DNA of 64,000 nt, taken from the NCBI RefSeq assembly GCF_027627475.1, contig NZ_CP115484.1, forward strand, positions 2,278,001 to 2,342,000. The letters run 5' to 3'. Position 1 is the first letter of the stretch. Every line of letters starts with the position of its first letter. The stretch comes from Paenibacillus sp. SYP-B4298 (GTDB lineage Bacteria; Bacillota; Bacilli; Paenibacillales; Paenibacillaceae). Below, piece by piece: positions 9,022 through 18,629 of the stretch. Under the pieces are notes generated by a model. The model was given only the letters and a program-made list of their open reading frames with translations. It was not told where the DNA came from and made no database searches. The position numbers were made by a program, and so were the translations under genes.

Positions 9022-10502
9022 TGGCTCATGGGAGTAGTTCGCAAGTAGAGAGATGCAACGATCGACTGGAAAGATTGTTCCAGCATTGTGCCGATGTCGC
9101 TCATCACAGTTATTTCCTGACGGAGCAAGACTCCTCACACATTATCGTTACCTATAGCGAGGGATTATGCGATACAGCCGAATTCAACCGCGTCATTTTG
9201 CCAGAGCTAGAGAAGCTGGAGAAGACGATTGGGCTGAGCAAGCTACAGTCCGAGGGAGTATACGGCTGGCTGCCGCTGAATCCCATACCGGAGGATGCGA
9301 CGGATGCCCAACTGTCGGAATGGCTGTTTCAGGGCGACCTGCTGCTGCGTATCTGCTCCACTGGTAGCTTGTTCCGCATCGGCCTGTCCAACCGACCTGG
9401 TCGCAATCCGGAGGAATCCAGCACGGAAATTTCGATTAAGGGACCCAAGGACGGCTTTATTGAGGAGCTGATGGTGAACATTGCCCTGATTCGCAAAAGG
9501 CTGCGCAGTGAGTCGCTTGCGGTGGAGATGATGACGCTGGGGCGAAGAACCCGCACCAAGACAGCGATCCTGTACATAGAGGACATTATCTCTCCTCCTA
9601 TAGTAGAAGAGCTTCGCTCCCGTCTGCAACGAATCGATGTGGATGGTTTGTATAGCATCAATCAATTGGAAGAATGGCTTGTAGATCAGAAATACTCCCT
9701 CTTCCCGCTGCTCGATTTTACCGGGAGACCGGACAAGGTGGTCGCCAGTCTGTTAGCTGGACGATTCATTGTTATATTGGATGGAAACCCCATGGTATTG
9801 ATCGGCCCTGGCAATCTGTCTCTGCTTATGAAGTCGCCCGAGGATCTGTATTTCAACTTTCAATACATCTCCTTTGCCCGGATGATTCGTTTATTTAGCC
9901 TTATCATTTCGATGCTGCTTCCTGGAGCCTGGACAGCTCTCTCGTCCTTTCACCCCGATCAACTGCCGTATCGCCTGATGGCGACCGTGGCATCTGGACG
10001 GATCGGCCTGCCATTTACTGGACAGATCGAGCTGCTTATATTGCTGGTGCTGCTGGAAATTTTTCGCGAGGCTGGCCTGCGGCTTCCTAGCTCCATCGGC
10101 CAGACGTTGACCGTCGTCGGCGGGTTGATCATCGGGGATGCCTCGATTCGTGCCGGACTGGTGTCCCCGAGCGTAGTCGTTGTTGGCGCCATCACAGCCG
10201 TTACGAGTGTAACGCTCGTGAATCAATCTCTCAGCGGCAGTGTCAGTGTGATCCGCTTTTTTCTGTTTTTCATCTCGGCTTTCCTGGGCATGTTCGGTCT
10301 GTTGCTAGGTATTCTACTACTGATTGGGTATTTAAGCACGCTGCGCTCCTTTGGCGTTCCCTATCTGGCTCCGCTTTCCCCATTCGCCCCGGCGGACATC
10401 CTCAAGTCAATTGTACGGGTGCCGTGGCGCTGGATGACGAAGCGGCCCGTAACGCTGCATAACCACGATAATGACCATAAGCGCGAGGGGGGAGGAACAT
10501 GA
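9018..10502 (+). CDS. spore germination protein, GerA family (A subunit)
   Basis: A 494-residue GerA-family protein, the A subunit of a nutrient germinant receptor. The soluble N-terminal part (about 1-290) contains the family segments ISIKGPKDGFIEELMVNI and RTRTKTAILYIEDI. The C-terminal part has four to five membrane segments and ends with PYLAPLSPFAPAD. It acts in the spore inner membrane with the B and C subunits; recent work on the family suggests that A subunits form a ligand-gated channel. The start ATG 9018 overlaps the upstream stop (ATGA) and has GGAGGTGA seven bases before it. The last four bases overlap the next gene, so the three subunits are translationally coupled. Confidence 0.92.
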   Translation: MMAHGSSSQVERCNDRLERLFQHCADVAHHSYFLTEQDSSHIIVTYSEGLCDTAEFNRVILPELEKLEKTIGLSKLQSEGVYGWLPLNPIPEDATDAQLSEWLFQGDLLLRICSTGSLFRIGLSNRPGRNPEESSTEISIKGPKDGFIEELMVNIALIRKRLRSESLAVEMMTLGRRTRTKTAILYIEDIISPPIVEELRSRLQRIDVDGLYSINQLEEWLVDQKYSLFPLLDFTGRPDKVVASLLAGRFIVILDGNPMVLIGPGNLSLLMKSPEDLYFNFQYISFARMIRLFSLIISMLLPGAWTALSSFHPDQLPYRLMATVASGRIGLPFTGQIELLILLVLLEIFREAGLRLPSSIGQTLTVVGGLIIGDASIRAGLVSPSVVVVGAITAVTSVTLVNQSLSGSVSVIRFFLFFISAFLGMFGLLLGILLLIGYLSTLRSFGVPYLAPLSPFAPADILKSIVRVPWRWMTKRPVTLHNHDNDHKREGGGT

Positions 10503-11656
10503 GAAGAGTTAAGCTCAAGCTGCTACGGGTGTGCCTGCTGTTGCTGCTGCTTGGGGGCTGCTCCAACAACACCAAATCTATCCAGAACCTCGCCTATGTC
10601 ACCGCCATCGGACTGGACTATGTCGATGGCCAATACATCGCCTATGTGCAAGTTCTGAATTTCATCGATGTAGCGAAGACAGAACAAATCGATATTGGCA
10701 AGAATGTGCCCGTATGGATTGGCAAGGGGGTTGGACGTACCGTCAACGACTCCATCACCTCCATCTATCCCACCTCGCAACTGCGGCTGTTCTGGGGTCA
10801 TGTTAAATCCATCGTATGCAGCGAACGTCTGCTGAAGAACGGGACCATACTTCACGAAGCCTACGAGGCGATCAATCGTTACCGTGAGGTGCGGTACAAT
10901 GTTATTGTCTACGGTACGAAGCAGCCGATTCCGCAGATCTTCTCGCAAAAGGCGCTATTGAACATGTCGGCATTGGACTCTCTGCTGGATCGGCCGGAGG
11001 AGAGCTACAATCAGCTATCTCGCCTCAAGCCGCAATACGGCTTCAAATTGATTGCCGAGCTGAACGAGCCCGCTCGTACTGCAATGTTGCCCTCTATCAC
11101 GATCCAACAGGGTACTTGGATGGAGGATACATCGCCCAAGTCCATGTTTCTGGTGGAGGGCGCCTCCATGTTCGCCGGGCAGCAATGGAAGGGCTGGTAT
11201 TCCGCGGAGCAATTGAAAGGAGCCCGTTGGCTGCAGCACAGCACCAAGCGCGTGATCATCAACGTACCGGATCATGGCAAGCCTCATGCAACGCTAGTGC
11301 TTACAAAGCCCTCACACAAGATCAAGCCGGTGCTGGACAATGGCGAGGTGAAGTTTGATATTGAGGTGCAAGCTCATGGTTTTGTCGACCAATTAATTAC
11401 TAACCTCACACGCCGCGAGCTGGAGGCCGAGGCCGAGGCGGCGGTTGAGCAGCAGATCCGCTTCACTTTCCAGCAAGGACTGCCGCATCAGACGGATACA
11501 CTCAACCTGCTCTACTCGTTATACAAAAAACATCCACAGCAATGGGAGCATCTCCAAGAAAGCGGCAAGCTGGCAATGAATGACCAGATGATCCGCGAGG
11601 TGAAGGTTAAGGTCAAGTTAATTCATAGCGGCAAATATAAAGGGAGAACCCGATGA
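10499..11656 (+). CDS. spore germination lipoprotein, Ger(x)C family
   Basis: A 385-residue GerC-family lipoprotein. The N-terminus has a positively charged start, a leucine-rich hydrophobic stretch and the lipobox LLGGC with the cysteine near residue 21. The mature protein begins SNNTKSIQNLAYVTAIGLDY, typical of Ger(x)C. It is the outward-facing C subunit of the receptor. Translation starts at ATG 10499, overlapping the A subunit gene by four bases, with GGAGG just upstream. It is the last gene of operon 1, and the 5' arm of the terminator includes its stop codon. Confidence 0.92.
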   Translation: MRRVKLKLLRVCLLLLLLGGCSNNTKSIQNLAYVTAIGLDYVDGQYIAYVQVLNFIDVAKTEQIDIGKNVPVWIGKGVGRTVNDSITSIYPTSQLRLFWGHVKSIVCSERLLKNGTILHEAYEAINRYREVRYNVIVYGTKQPIPQIFSQKALLNMSALDSLLDRPEESYNQLSRLKPQYGFKLIAELNEPARTAMLPSITIQQGTWMEDTSPKSMFLVEGASMFAGQQWKGWYSAEQLKGARWLQHSTKRVIINVPDHGKPHATLVLTKPSHKIKPVLDNGEVKFDIEVQAHGFVDQLITNLTRRELEAEAEAAVEQQIRFTFQQGLPHQTDTLNLLYSLYKKHPQQWEHLQESGKLAMNDQMIREVKVKVKLIHSGKYKGRTR

Positions 11657-11687
11657 GTATGATCTCACTCCACGGGTTCTCCTTTTG
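11643..11687 (+). terminator. rho-independent terminator of germination operon 1
   Basis: GGAGAACCCG (11643-11652) pairs with CGGGTTCTCC (11673-11682), followed by TTTT. The left arm lies inside the last codons of the C subunit gene. Confidence 0.85.
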
Positions 11688-11704
11688 TATCCATGTAGTC
11701 AAGC

Positions 11705-12532
11705 TTACTCAATATCAAAATCGAAATAAGTGCGCGGGAACGGCTCATTGTTTAACGTATAATGCCACCATTCCTTACTGTATGCACGAAACCCGGCACG
11801 CTCCATCGCCTGCTTCAAGAGATGGCGATGCTCTGTCTGCTCCTTGCTGATCCGCTTGGTTCCATGATGAGAGATTTCACCGAGGTAATCATACGGACTC
11901 CCCATATCGATCTCCTCGCTCGTCTCTCTGTCTACCAGTGTCAGATCAATGGTACTTCCCCGGGAATGCGCCGAACGGCTAGACAGATAGCCTTGCTTGA
12001 ATAACTCGGGCTTGTCCAGATCCGGGTAATAGTGCTCCTTCATCTTCAAATCTGCTTCATCCTTCGACCAGGCTATGAAATGCTTGACCGCCTTGGCTGG
12101 ACGATAGGCATCATACACCTTGAGCCCATACCCTTGCTTGGCGAGCTGCTCGCTCGCCTGTCCCAGCGCCTGAGCAGCTTCTTGTGTCATCACTGCAAAC
12201 GGCGCGTTATAGCCATCGATGCGCGTGCCGACAAAGTTATTGCTGCCGTAATAGCGCAGCTCATACTGTACCGTGGGCGCCGCTTCATCGAGATAGACAA
12301 AGCCATTAGCCAACTGCCGCTTCTTCTCTATGGTCGGGCCGACGCGGATCGCAACGACTGCGCCCGATTGAAGACCTGCTGCCCCCGCCTTGCGAACCAG
12401 CTCGCCCGCACGCAGCAGAGCTGCTCGCTCCACCCCCACCGACTCAGCAGCGCTCGTCCCCACGGACAGCGGCATCCCGCCTATCAGCAGAAGGATCACA
12501 CCTCCTGCCGCAGCCGCAGCCCTTAGCTTCAT
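11705..12532 (-). CDS. exported D-alanyl-D-alanine dipeptidase (M15D, VanX-like)
   Basis: A 275-residue metallopeptidase of family M15D. The zinc site is present: [13 protein letters not shown] supplies His and Asp, and EWWHYTL supplies the catalytic Glu and the second His. The VanX group cleaves D-Ala-D-Ala. The N-terminus [11 protein letters not shown] with a following hydrophobic stretch is a signal peptide (cleavage probably near SVGTSAAES), so this enzyme works outside the membrane, unlike the cytoplasmic VanX of vancomycin-resistance operons. A housekeeping role in releasing or salvaging peptidoglycan D-Ala is therefore more likely. The start is ATG 12532 with GGGGAG seven bases upstream; the longer GTG start lacks a ribosome binding site. 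No vanH, vanA or vanRS gene is adjacent. Confidence 0.85.
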   Translation of the reverse strand: MKLRAAAAAGGVILLLIGGMPLSVGTSAAESVGVERAALLRAGELVRKAGAAGLQSGAVVAIRVGPTIEKKRQLANGFVYLDEAAPTVQYELRYYGSNNFVGTRIDGYNAPFAVMTQEAAQALGQASEQLAKQGYGLKVYDAYRPAKAVKHFIAWSKDEADLKMKEHYYPDLDKPELFKQGYLSSRSAHSRGSTIDLTLVDRETSEEIDMGSPYDYLGEISHHGTKRISKEQTEHRHLLKQAMERAGFRAYSKEWWHYTLNNEPFPRTYFDFDIE

Positions 12533-12638
12533 CGTATCGCTCCCCTTCACAACCTGTCTCTTCCAGCTCTATGCCTCTATGTATTGTACCGGATGTCAAG
12601 GAAGGAGGGCAAGAATCGGCAGGTGCAAACGATCCGAG

Positions 12639-14855
12639 CTACATACGCTGCAGCCGCAGAGCATTACCGACAACTGTTAGCGAGCTGAGCGCCATCGCTG
12701 TGCAGGCCATCCACGGCTCCAGCCAACCGAGCGCTGCGAATGGAATAGCAAATCCGTTATATACCAGCGCAAAGGTCAGATTCTGATGGATGTTAGCCAT
12801 CGTTCTGCGGCTCATGCGGATCGCTTCTGCAACAGCGCGCAGATTGCCCCCCAGCAGGCAAATATCTGCCGCTTCCTTGGACAGATCGGTCCCGCTGGCT
12901 AACGCCATCCCGACATCCGATGCGGCCAGCGCAGGCGCATCATTCATGCCGTCGCCAACCATCAGCACCCTCTCGCCTTGACGCTGAAGCTCCCGCACGA
13001 TCTCCAGCTTCCCGCCTGGCAGCGCCTCCGCATAAGAGTGGGCAACCCCTGCTTCCTCCGCAATCCGCTTCGCCGTTCGGGCATGATCGCCGGTTATGAG
13101 CGCAGTCGTAAGTCCCAGCCTGGCTAACTCTGCTATGCCCTCCTTGGCCGAGAGGCGCAGCACATCCCGCACCGCCAGTACGGCAGACAATTGACCATCT
13201 AAGACCATGTACAATACCGTGTGACCTTCCGCTTCCAGACGCTGCGCAACGTGCGGCTTCACGATGTCCGCCTTCCTCCGCTCATGGCCGTCATGCTCGC
13301 GCATCATTCTCCAGGAGCCAATGCTAATGCGAGTATCGCCGAAGATCGCCTGAATGCCGTATCCAGGCACAGCCTTAAAGCCGCGGACAGGCCGTTCGCT
13401 CCCCCCATGGGCAGCGGCCGCTTGCACGATAGCCCTTGCGAGCGGATGCTCGGAATGGCGCTCAGCAGTCGCTGCCAGCTCTAGCAGTTCTCGCTCGTCC
13501 CTTCTTGCATTCAGACTGTACAAGCCTGTCAATACAGGGCGCCCCTCTGTCAGGGTCCCCGTCTTATCCAGCAGCACGGTCGTCACGCGATGCAACGCCT
13601 CGATCATCCGCCCCTCCTTATACAGAATGCCCTTCTGAGCCGCGCGACCCGAGCCGACCAGCACGGAGATCGGCGTAGCCAGTCCGATCGCGCACGGGCA
13701 GGCCACAACCAGCACACTGATCATCCGCTCCATCGCCACGGCCGTATTGCCCGGCTCGATGAGCATGATCCAGAACAGGAACGTGACCGCAGCGAGCGCG
13801 CAGAGCAGCGGCACGAACATCTCAGCCAGTTCATCTGCTCGGCGTTGAATAGGCGGCTTGGAGCCCTGCGCCGTCTCCAGCAGTCCGATGAGCTGTGCAA
13901 CAGAAGACTCGCTGCCCGCTCTGGCTGCCTCGATCCGTAGCCGCCCCTCCTGATTGATCGTCCCGGCGATGACCGGGTCGCCGGGGCTCTTCGCAACAGG
14001 AACCGCCTCCCCCGTCATCATCGCTTCATCGACACTGGATATTCCCTCCAGCACGATTCCATCTACCGGGATACTTCCTCCTGGACGCACCTCCAGCCGA
14101 TCTCCCGGCAGCAGCTCGCAGTGCGCAACGGACAGCCTTCGCCCGCCCCGCTCCGCCTCCACTTTGTGCTGCTGCAACTGATGCAGCCTGGAGATTGCAC
14201 TCATAGACCGCTGCCGGACGGAGGATTCCAGCAGCCTGCCAAGCAGCACAATTGTAATAATGATGCTGCTCGTCTCCAGATACAATTGTGGCTCCGAACC
14301 CGGATCGATAAGCTGCCTGAACATCTGGTATAGGCTGTAGAAATAAGCGCTGGAGGTTCCAAGAACGATCAGCACATCCATATTGGCGCCGCCGTGGCGG
14401 AGCGCTCTCCATGCAGCCGCATAGAAGGGCCAGCCAATTATGAATTGCACTGGTGTTGCCAGTGCAAGCTGTACCCACGGCTCCATGAACAGCGGGGGCA
14501 AGGAAAACGGGAAGCCAGGCACGGCATGATGAAGCATAAGCAGCAATAAGGGAAAAGTTAGCAGCAGCGACAGCCAGAACCTCGTCAAGGATGCTGTGCG
14601 AGACGGGACGGATGAGTCGGCAAGAGGCGGGCGCACAGGCTGGACACCGAACCCTAGCTGACGCACCCTCTGCTCGATCTGGCCGTAGTGAAGCTCGCCT
14701 TGGCTCCCCCCTACTGCCGCCCGTCCGGTAGCCAGATTGACATGTACCTCCTCCACGCCTTCTTCTCGCCGCAGCACCTTCTCGATCCGGGTCGCGCATG
14801 CCCCGCAGGTCATGCCCGTAACTGTGAATGTATGCCACTCGCGTTGCATTTTCAC
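12639..14855 (-). CDS. copA: copper-type heavy-metal P-type ATPase
   Basis: A 738-residue P1B-type ATPase. One N-terminal heavy-metal-associated domain carries GMTCGACATR (CxxC, residues about 14-22). The membrane metal site is CPCAIGLATP, the phosphorylated aspartate lies in DKTGTLTEGRP, the P1B-specific SEHPLA is present, and the hinge motif is GDGMNDAPALAASD. The CPC motif and these flanks indicate Cu+ export, although Ag+ is also possible. The start is GTG 14855, six bases after AGGAGG; an ATG six bases downstream of it is a weaker alternative. No copZ, csoR or copper operator was seen next to it, so regulation is unclear. Confidence 0.9.
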   Translation of the reverse strand: MKMQREWHTFTVTGMTCGACATRIEKVLRREEGVEEVHVNLATGRAAVGGSQGELHYGQIEQRVRQLGFGVQPVRPPLADSSVPSRTASLTRFWLSLLLTFPLLLLMLHHAVPGFPFSLPPLFMEPWVQLALATPVQFIIGWPFYAAAWRALRHGGANMDVLIVLGTSSAYFYSLYQMFRQLIDPGSEPQLYLETSSIIITIVLLGRLLESSVRQRSMSAISRLHQLQQHKVEAERGGRRLSVAHCELLPGDRLEVRPGGSIPVDGIVLEGISSVDEAMMTGEAVPVAKSPGDPVIAGTINQEGRLRIEAARAGSESSVAQLIGLLETAQGSKPPIQRRADELAEMFVPLLCALAAVTFLFWIMLIEPGNTAVAMERMISVLVVACPCAIGLATPISVLVGSGRAAQKGILYKEGRMIEALHRVTTVLLDKTGTLTEGRPVLTGLYSLNARRDERELLELAATAERHSEHPLARAIVQAAAAHGGSERPVRGFKAVPGYGIQAIFGDTRISIGSWRMMREHDGHERRKADIVKPHVAQRLEAEGHTVLYMVLDGQLSAVLAVRDVLRLSAKEGIAELARLGLTTALITGDHARTAKRIAEEAGVAHSYAEALPGGKLEIVRELQRQGERVLMVGDGMNDAPALAASDVGMALASGTDLSKEAADICLLGGNLRAVAEAIRMSRRTMANIHQNLTFALVYNGFAIPFAALGWLEPWMACTAMALSSLTVVGNALRLQRM

Positions 14856-14952
14856 ACTTCATCCCTCCTGCCGATCATTGTCCGTTTCACTACGCTCCCT
14901 GCCCGCAGCATCTGGTCCATTGCTCTATCCTATGCATGTCCTCGGCAATATA

Positions 14953-14992
14953 GAAAAGGGATGGGGCTCGCATTATGCAAGTCCCATCCCTT
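14953..14992 (-). terminator. rho-independent terminator after the ABC exporter operon
   Basis: AAGGGATGGG pairs with CCCATCCCTT across a 17-base loop, followed on the minus strand by TTCTAT. It lies 80 bases beyond the stop of the second ABC exporter gene. Confidence 0.75.
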
Positions 14993-15071
14993 CGGTTCTA
15001 TATGTCTCTTCCTACCGCCATACCACCGGACAAGTGCTGCTGCGGCTACTCTCATACCGAAGCGTGCCAGG

Positions 15072-16895
15072 CTATACGGCCTCAGACTCTTCAGCGAACT
15101 GGCTATGATGCAGCTCCGCGTAGAAGCCCTGCTGCTGCAATAGCTGATGATGGGTGCCCTGCTCGATGATTTGTCCCTGATTCATGACGAGGATGAGATC
15201 CGCATCCTTAATCGTGGACAACCGATGCGCAATGACAAAGCTGGTTCGACCTTGCATCATCTCTTGCATCGCCTTCTGAATATTCATCTCGGTACGAGTA
15301 TCGACACTGCTGGTCGCTTCGTCCAGAATGAGAATCTGCGGCTCCGAGATGATCGCGCGGGCGATGGTCAGCAGTTGCCGCTGTCCCTGCGAGATGTTCG
15401 AGGCATCCTCAGTCAGCACCGTGTCATAGCCATCAGGAAGGGTACGGATGAAGTCATCGGCATACGCTCTCTTCGCTGCACGCACGACCTCTTGCTCCGT
15501 TGCGCCCTCTTTGCCGTAGGCAATATTGTCGCGGATTGTGCCGTTAAACAACCACGTATCCTGAATCACCATCGCAAATCGGCTGCGCACCTGCTCACGG
15601 CTCAGCTCCTGGTAGTCTACACCCCCGAGCTGTAGCAAGCCGCCGTTCAGTTCATAGAAGCGCATCAACAGATTAATCATGGTCGTCTTGCCTGCGCCTG
15701 TTGGTCCGACAATAGCGATCTTTTGTCCTGCCTCCACCTCGATGTTCAAGCCTTGAATAATAGGCTTATCCGCATCATAGCCGAAGCTGGCATCACGGAA
15801 GGCGATGGTGCCGGATAAGCGCTCAACATCAACGTGATTCGGCTGCTGCTGCAGCTCCTCCTCCTCATCCAGTACAGCAAATACACGCTCAGCAGAGGCC
15901 AGCGCCGATTGAATCATATTGGCAATGCTGGCCACCTGCACCATCGGCTGGTTCAATTGCTGTGTGTATTGGATGAAGGCCTGCACATCCCCGATACGAA
16001 TATTGCCACTGAGCACGAGCAGCCCGCCAGCGATACTGACCAGCACATAACCGATATTGCCAATAAACATCATGATCGGCATCATCAGACCCGATATAAA
16101 CTGCGCCTTCCAGCCGGTCTGGAACAGACGTTCATTTAACTCATCAAACGTTGCAATCGCCTGATCCTCGTAATTATAGGCCTTGACAATCTGATGCCCT
16201 CCGTACATCTCCTCGATATGTCCGTTCACTTGACCGAGTCCCATCTGCTGATTCTTGAAATGCTTCTGGGATCGTGTCCCGATGAAGCGAATGACCAGAG
16301 CACTCAGGGGCAGTGTGACAAACACGACCAGCATCAGCCATGGGCTAATATACAGCATCATGACGATAATGCCGACAATCGACAGGACGGACGTAATGAT
16401 CTGCATCAGCGCCTGCTGAAGCGAGTTATTAATGTTATCAATGTCGTTGACCGCGCGACTCAGTACATCGCCATGCGGGTGCTTGTCATAGTAACGAAGC
16501 GGCAGACGCGTCAGCTTGTCATTGACCTGCCTGCGCATATCGGCAATGGTGCGCTGCGACACACCCGCCATCATATATTGCTGCAGGAACGTAAAGAACG
16601 CAGAGGCTGTGTATAAGACAACAAGCCCCAGCAGCAACTGGCCGAGCAACGAGAAGTCCACGCCGATCCCCTTGCTGAAGCTGTCATACAAGGAGGTCGT
16701 AGCATCTCCAAGCAGCTTGGGGCTAATCACATTGAACAGTGTACCGATCAGCGCCATGCATGCGATCGATATGAGCCGAACACGATGCGGCTTGAGATAG
16801 CTTATGAGGCGTAGCAGCGTTCTCTTGAATTCCTTGGGACGCCCTCCCGCCATCGCCATTCCCGGCCCGCGTCCCGGACCACCATGCTTGCTCAT
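15072..16895 (-). CDS. ABC exporter half-transporter, catalytic-site partner
   Basis: A 607-residue fused membrane/ATPase half-transporter. The Gly-rich start MSKHGGPGRGPGMAMAGG precedes six transmembrane helices (about 35-330) and a nucleotide-binding domain with Walker A GPTGAGKTT, Q-loop VIQDTWLF, Walker B ILILDEATSSVD with the catalytic Glu, and H-loop IAHRLST. Its signature is SQGQRQ rather than LSGGQ. In heterodimeric exporters of the TM287/288 and BmrC/D type, a degenerate signature in this subunit completes the non-hydrolysing site of the partner. ATG 16895 overlaps the upstream partner's stop (ATGA). Multidrug or lipid export is likely. Confidence 0.9.
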   Translation of the reverse strand: MSKHGGPGRGPGMAMAGGRPKEFKRTLLRLISYLKPHRVRLISIACMALIGTLFNVISPKLLGDATTSLYDSFSKGIGVDFSLLGQLLLGLVVLYTASAFFTFLQQYMMAGVSQRTIADMRRQVNDKLTRLPLRYYDKHPHGDVLSRAVNDIDNINNSLQQALMQIITSVLSIVGIIVMMLYISPWLMLVVFVTLPLSALVIRFIGTRSQKHFKNQQMGLGQVNGHIEEMYGGHQIVKAYNYEDQAIATFDELNERLFQTGWKAQFISGLMMPIMMFIGNIGYVLVSIAGGLLVLSGNIRIGDVQAFIQYTQQLNQPMVQVASIANMIQSALASAERVFAVLDEEEELQQQPNHVDVERLSGTIAFRDASFGYDADKPIIQGLNIEVEAGQKIAIVGPTGAGKTTMINLLMRFYELNGGLLQLGGVDYQELSREQVRSRFAMVIQDTWLFNGTIRDNIAYGKEGATEQEVVRAAKRAYADDFIRTLPDGYDTVLTEDASNISQGQRQLLTIARAIISEPQILILDEATSSVDTRTEMNIQKAMQEMMQGRTSFVIAHRLSTIKDADLILVMNQGQIIEQGTHHQLLQQQGFYAELHHSQFAEESEAV

Positions 16896-18619
16896 GCACT
16901 CTCACCTTCTGTCTGTTGGGAATCTATAATTTCCTGATAGATCGGGTTGCTTGCAGCCAATTCATCATGCGTTCCGATACCCGCGATTCGACCCTCATCC
17001 AGCACGATAATCTGATCAGCATCCTGGACACTGCTCACCCGCTGGGCGACGATAATCATCGTAGCGTTCGCCGTCTCCTTGCGCAGCGCCGCCCGCAGCC
17101 GGGCATCCGTCTTGTAATCAAGCGCGGAGAAGCTGTCATCGAACAGATAGATCAACGGCTGCTTCGCCAGTGCCCGCGCAATGGACAGCCGCTGTTTTTG
17201 CCCGCCCGATAGATTACCCCCGCCCTGGTCCAGGGAGGCCAGCATCCCCTCGTCGCGTGAACGGACAAAATCCGACGCCTGCGCAATATCCAGAGCGGCA
17301 GCTACTCGCTGCTCCTCTATATCGCCGTTGCCAAAGCGGATATTGTCCGCAATCGTGCCGCGGAACAATGCTGCCTTCTGGGGCACGTAGCCAATATTCT
17401 CCCGCAGTTCTCGCTGCGTCCGTTCGCGTACATCGACGCCATCCACAAGAATGCTGCCAGACTCCGCGTCGTAAAACCTTGGGATCAGTTGAAGCAGCGT
17501 TGTCTTTCCAGAGCCAGTACTGCCGATGATCGCCGTCGTTTGCCCTGGCCGGGCAACGAACGACACGTTCTCGATGGCTGCCTTTTCCGCTCCGGCATAA
17601 CGATAGGTTACGTTACGGAACTCGACCTGACCCGATTGGGAGGAGACCGCCACCGGCTTGCTGCTATCGCGAATAGATGAAGTCAGCTCCAGCACTTCGT
17701 TGATCCGTTGAGCCGAGGCTTGCGCGCGTGGAATCATTATGAAGGCCATGGACAGCATAATGAGCGACATGAGGATCATCATCGCATATTGCAAGAACGC
17801 CATCATATTGCCGATCTGCATCGCGCCTTCATCGATTCGCATCCCGCCAAACCAGACGATAGCGACATTCGTAAAATTCATGACGATCATCATAACTGGA
17901 AACAGGAAGGCCATGATTCGGTTTACCTTAATGCCCGTGTCGCGAAAATCCTCATTGGCCGTGTTGAATCGTTTCTGCTCATATCCTGTCCGATTGAATG
18001 CACGGATGACGCGCACTCCGGTGAGCGATTCGCGCAGCAGCAGATTCAGTCTGTCGGTTTTTTTCTGAAGCGATCGAAACAGCGGAATTGCCTTGCTCAT
18101 AATAAGCAAGATCAGTCCTGCCAGCAGCGGCAGCGAGGCCACGAAGATAAGCGATAGCTTCGCGTCACGCGAGACCGCCAAAATAATGCCGCCAATGAGC
18201 ATAATCGGCGCCCGCGTCATCATGCCAAGCATCATATTCGTCACATCCTGTACCTGCCGCACATCATTGGTGGTACGTGTGATGAGTGAAGCGGTGCCGA
18301 AACGGTCAAATTCCTGGAGTGACAAGCCTTGTATATGCACAAAAAGACGTCGGCGCAGATCGCGGCCAAAGCTGGCCGAGACCTTCGTGGTCAAATAAGC
18401 GACACCAATCGTCAGCCCTACTGCCAGCAACGAACACACGATCATCCATATCCCTGTCTGTATGATAAATCCCATATCGTTCTGAACGATACCCACATCA
18501 ACCAGACTGGCCATTAGCGTAGGCAAATACAGCTCCAGCAGAATACCGATCAGCATGCCTGCCAGCGCAAGCATGATCCATGCCCGGTAGGGCTTCAACT
18601 GCCTTAACAACCCAATCAT
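16892..18619 (-). CDS. ABC exporter half-transporter, degenerate-site partner
   Basis: A 575-residue half-transporter with six membrane helices and one nucleotide-binding domain. Walker A is GSTGSGKTT and the signature is the canonical LSGGQKQR. Walker B reads IYLFDDSFSALD, so the catalytic Glu is Asp, and the H-loop position is Gln (VAQRVSS). These substitutions are the marks of the degenerate ATP site of a heterodimeric exporter, complementing the downstream partner. ATG 18619 follows AGGAGGAAGAGC; the upstream in-frame extension has no ribosome binding site. The gene starts ten bases after the stop of the marR-like gene, so the three form one operon. Confidence 0.9.
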   Translation of the reverse strand: MIGLLRQLKPYRAWIMLALAGMLIGILLELYLPTLMASLVDVGIVQNDMGFIIQTGIWMIVCSLLAVGLTIGVAYLTTKVSASFGRDLRRRLFVHIQGLSLQEFDRFGTASLITRTTNDVRQVQDVTNMMLGMMTRAPIMLIGGIILAVSRDAKLSLIFVASLPLLAGLILLIMSKAIPLFRSLQKKTDRLNLLLRESLTGVRVIRAFNRTGYEQKRFNTANEDFRDTGIKVNRIMAFLFPVMMIVMNFTNVAIVWFGGMRIDEGAMQIGNMMAFLQYAMMILMSLIMLSMAFIMIPRAQASAQRINEVLELTSSIRDSSKPVAVSSQSGQVEFRNVTYRYAGAEKAAIENVSFVARPGQTTAIIGSTGSGKTTLLQLIPRFYDAESGSILVDGVDVRERTQRELRENIGYVPQKAALFRGTIADNIRFGNGDIEEQRVAAALDIAQASDFVRSRDEGMLASLDQGGGNLSGGQKQRLSIARALAKQPLIYLFDDSFSALDYKTDARLRAALRKETANATMIIVAQRVSSVQDADQIIVLDEGRIAGIGTHDELAASNPIYQEIIDSQQTEGESA

Positions 18620-18629
18620 GCTCTTCCTC

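Noticed and set aside
14026-14862. 278-codon minus-strand frame overlapping copA
   Set aside because: It is another frame of the ATPase gene, which has every P-type motif.
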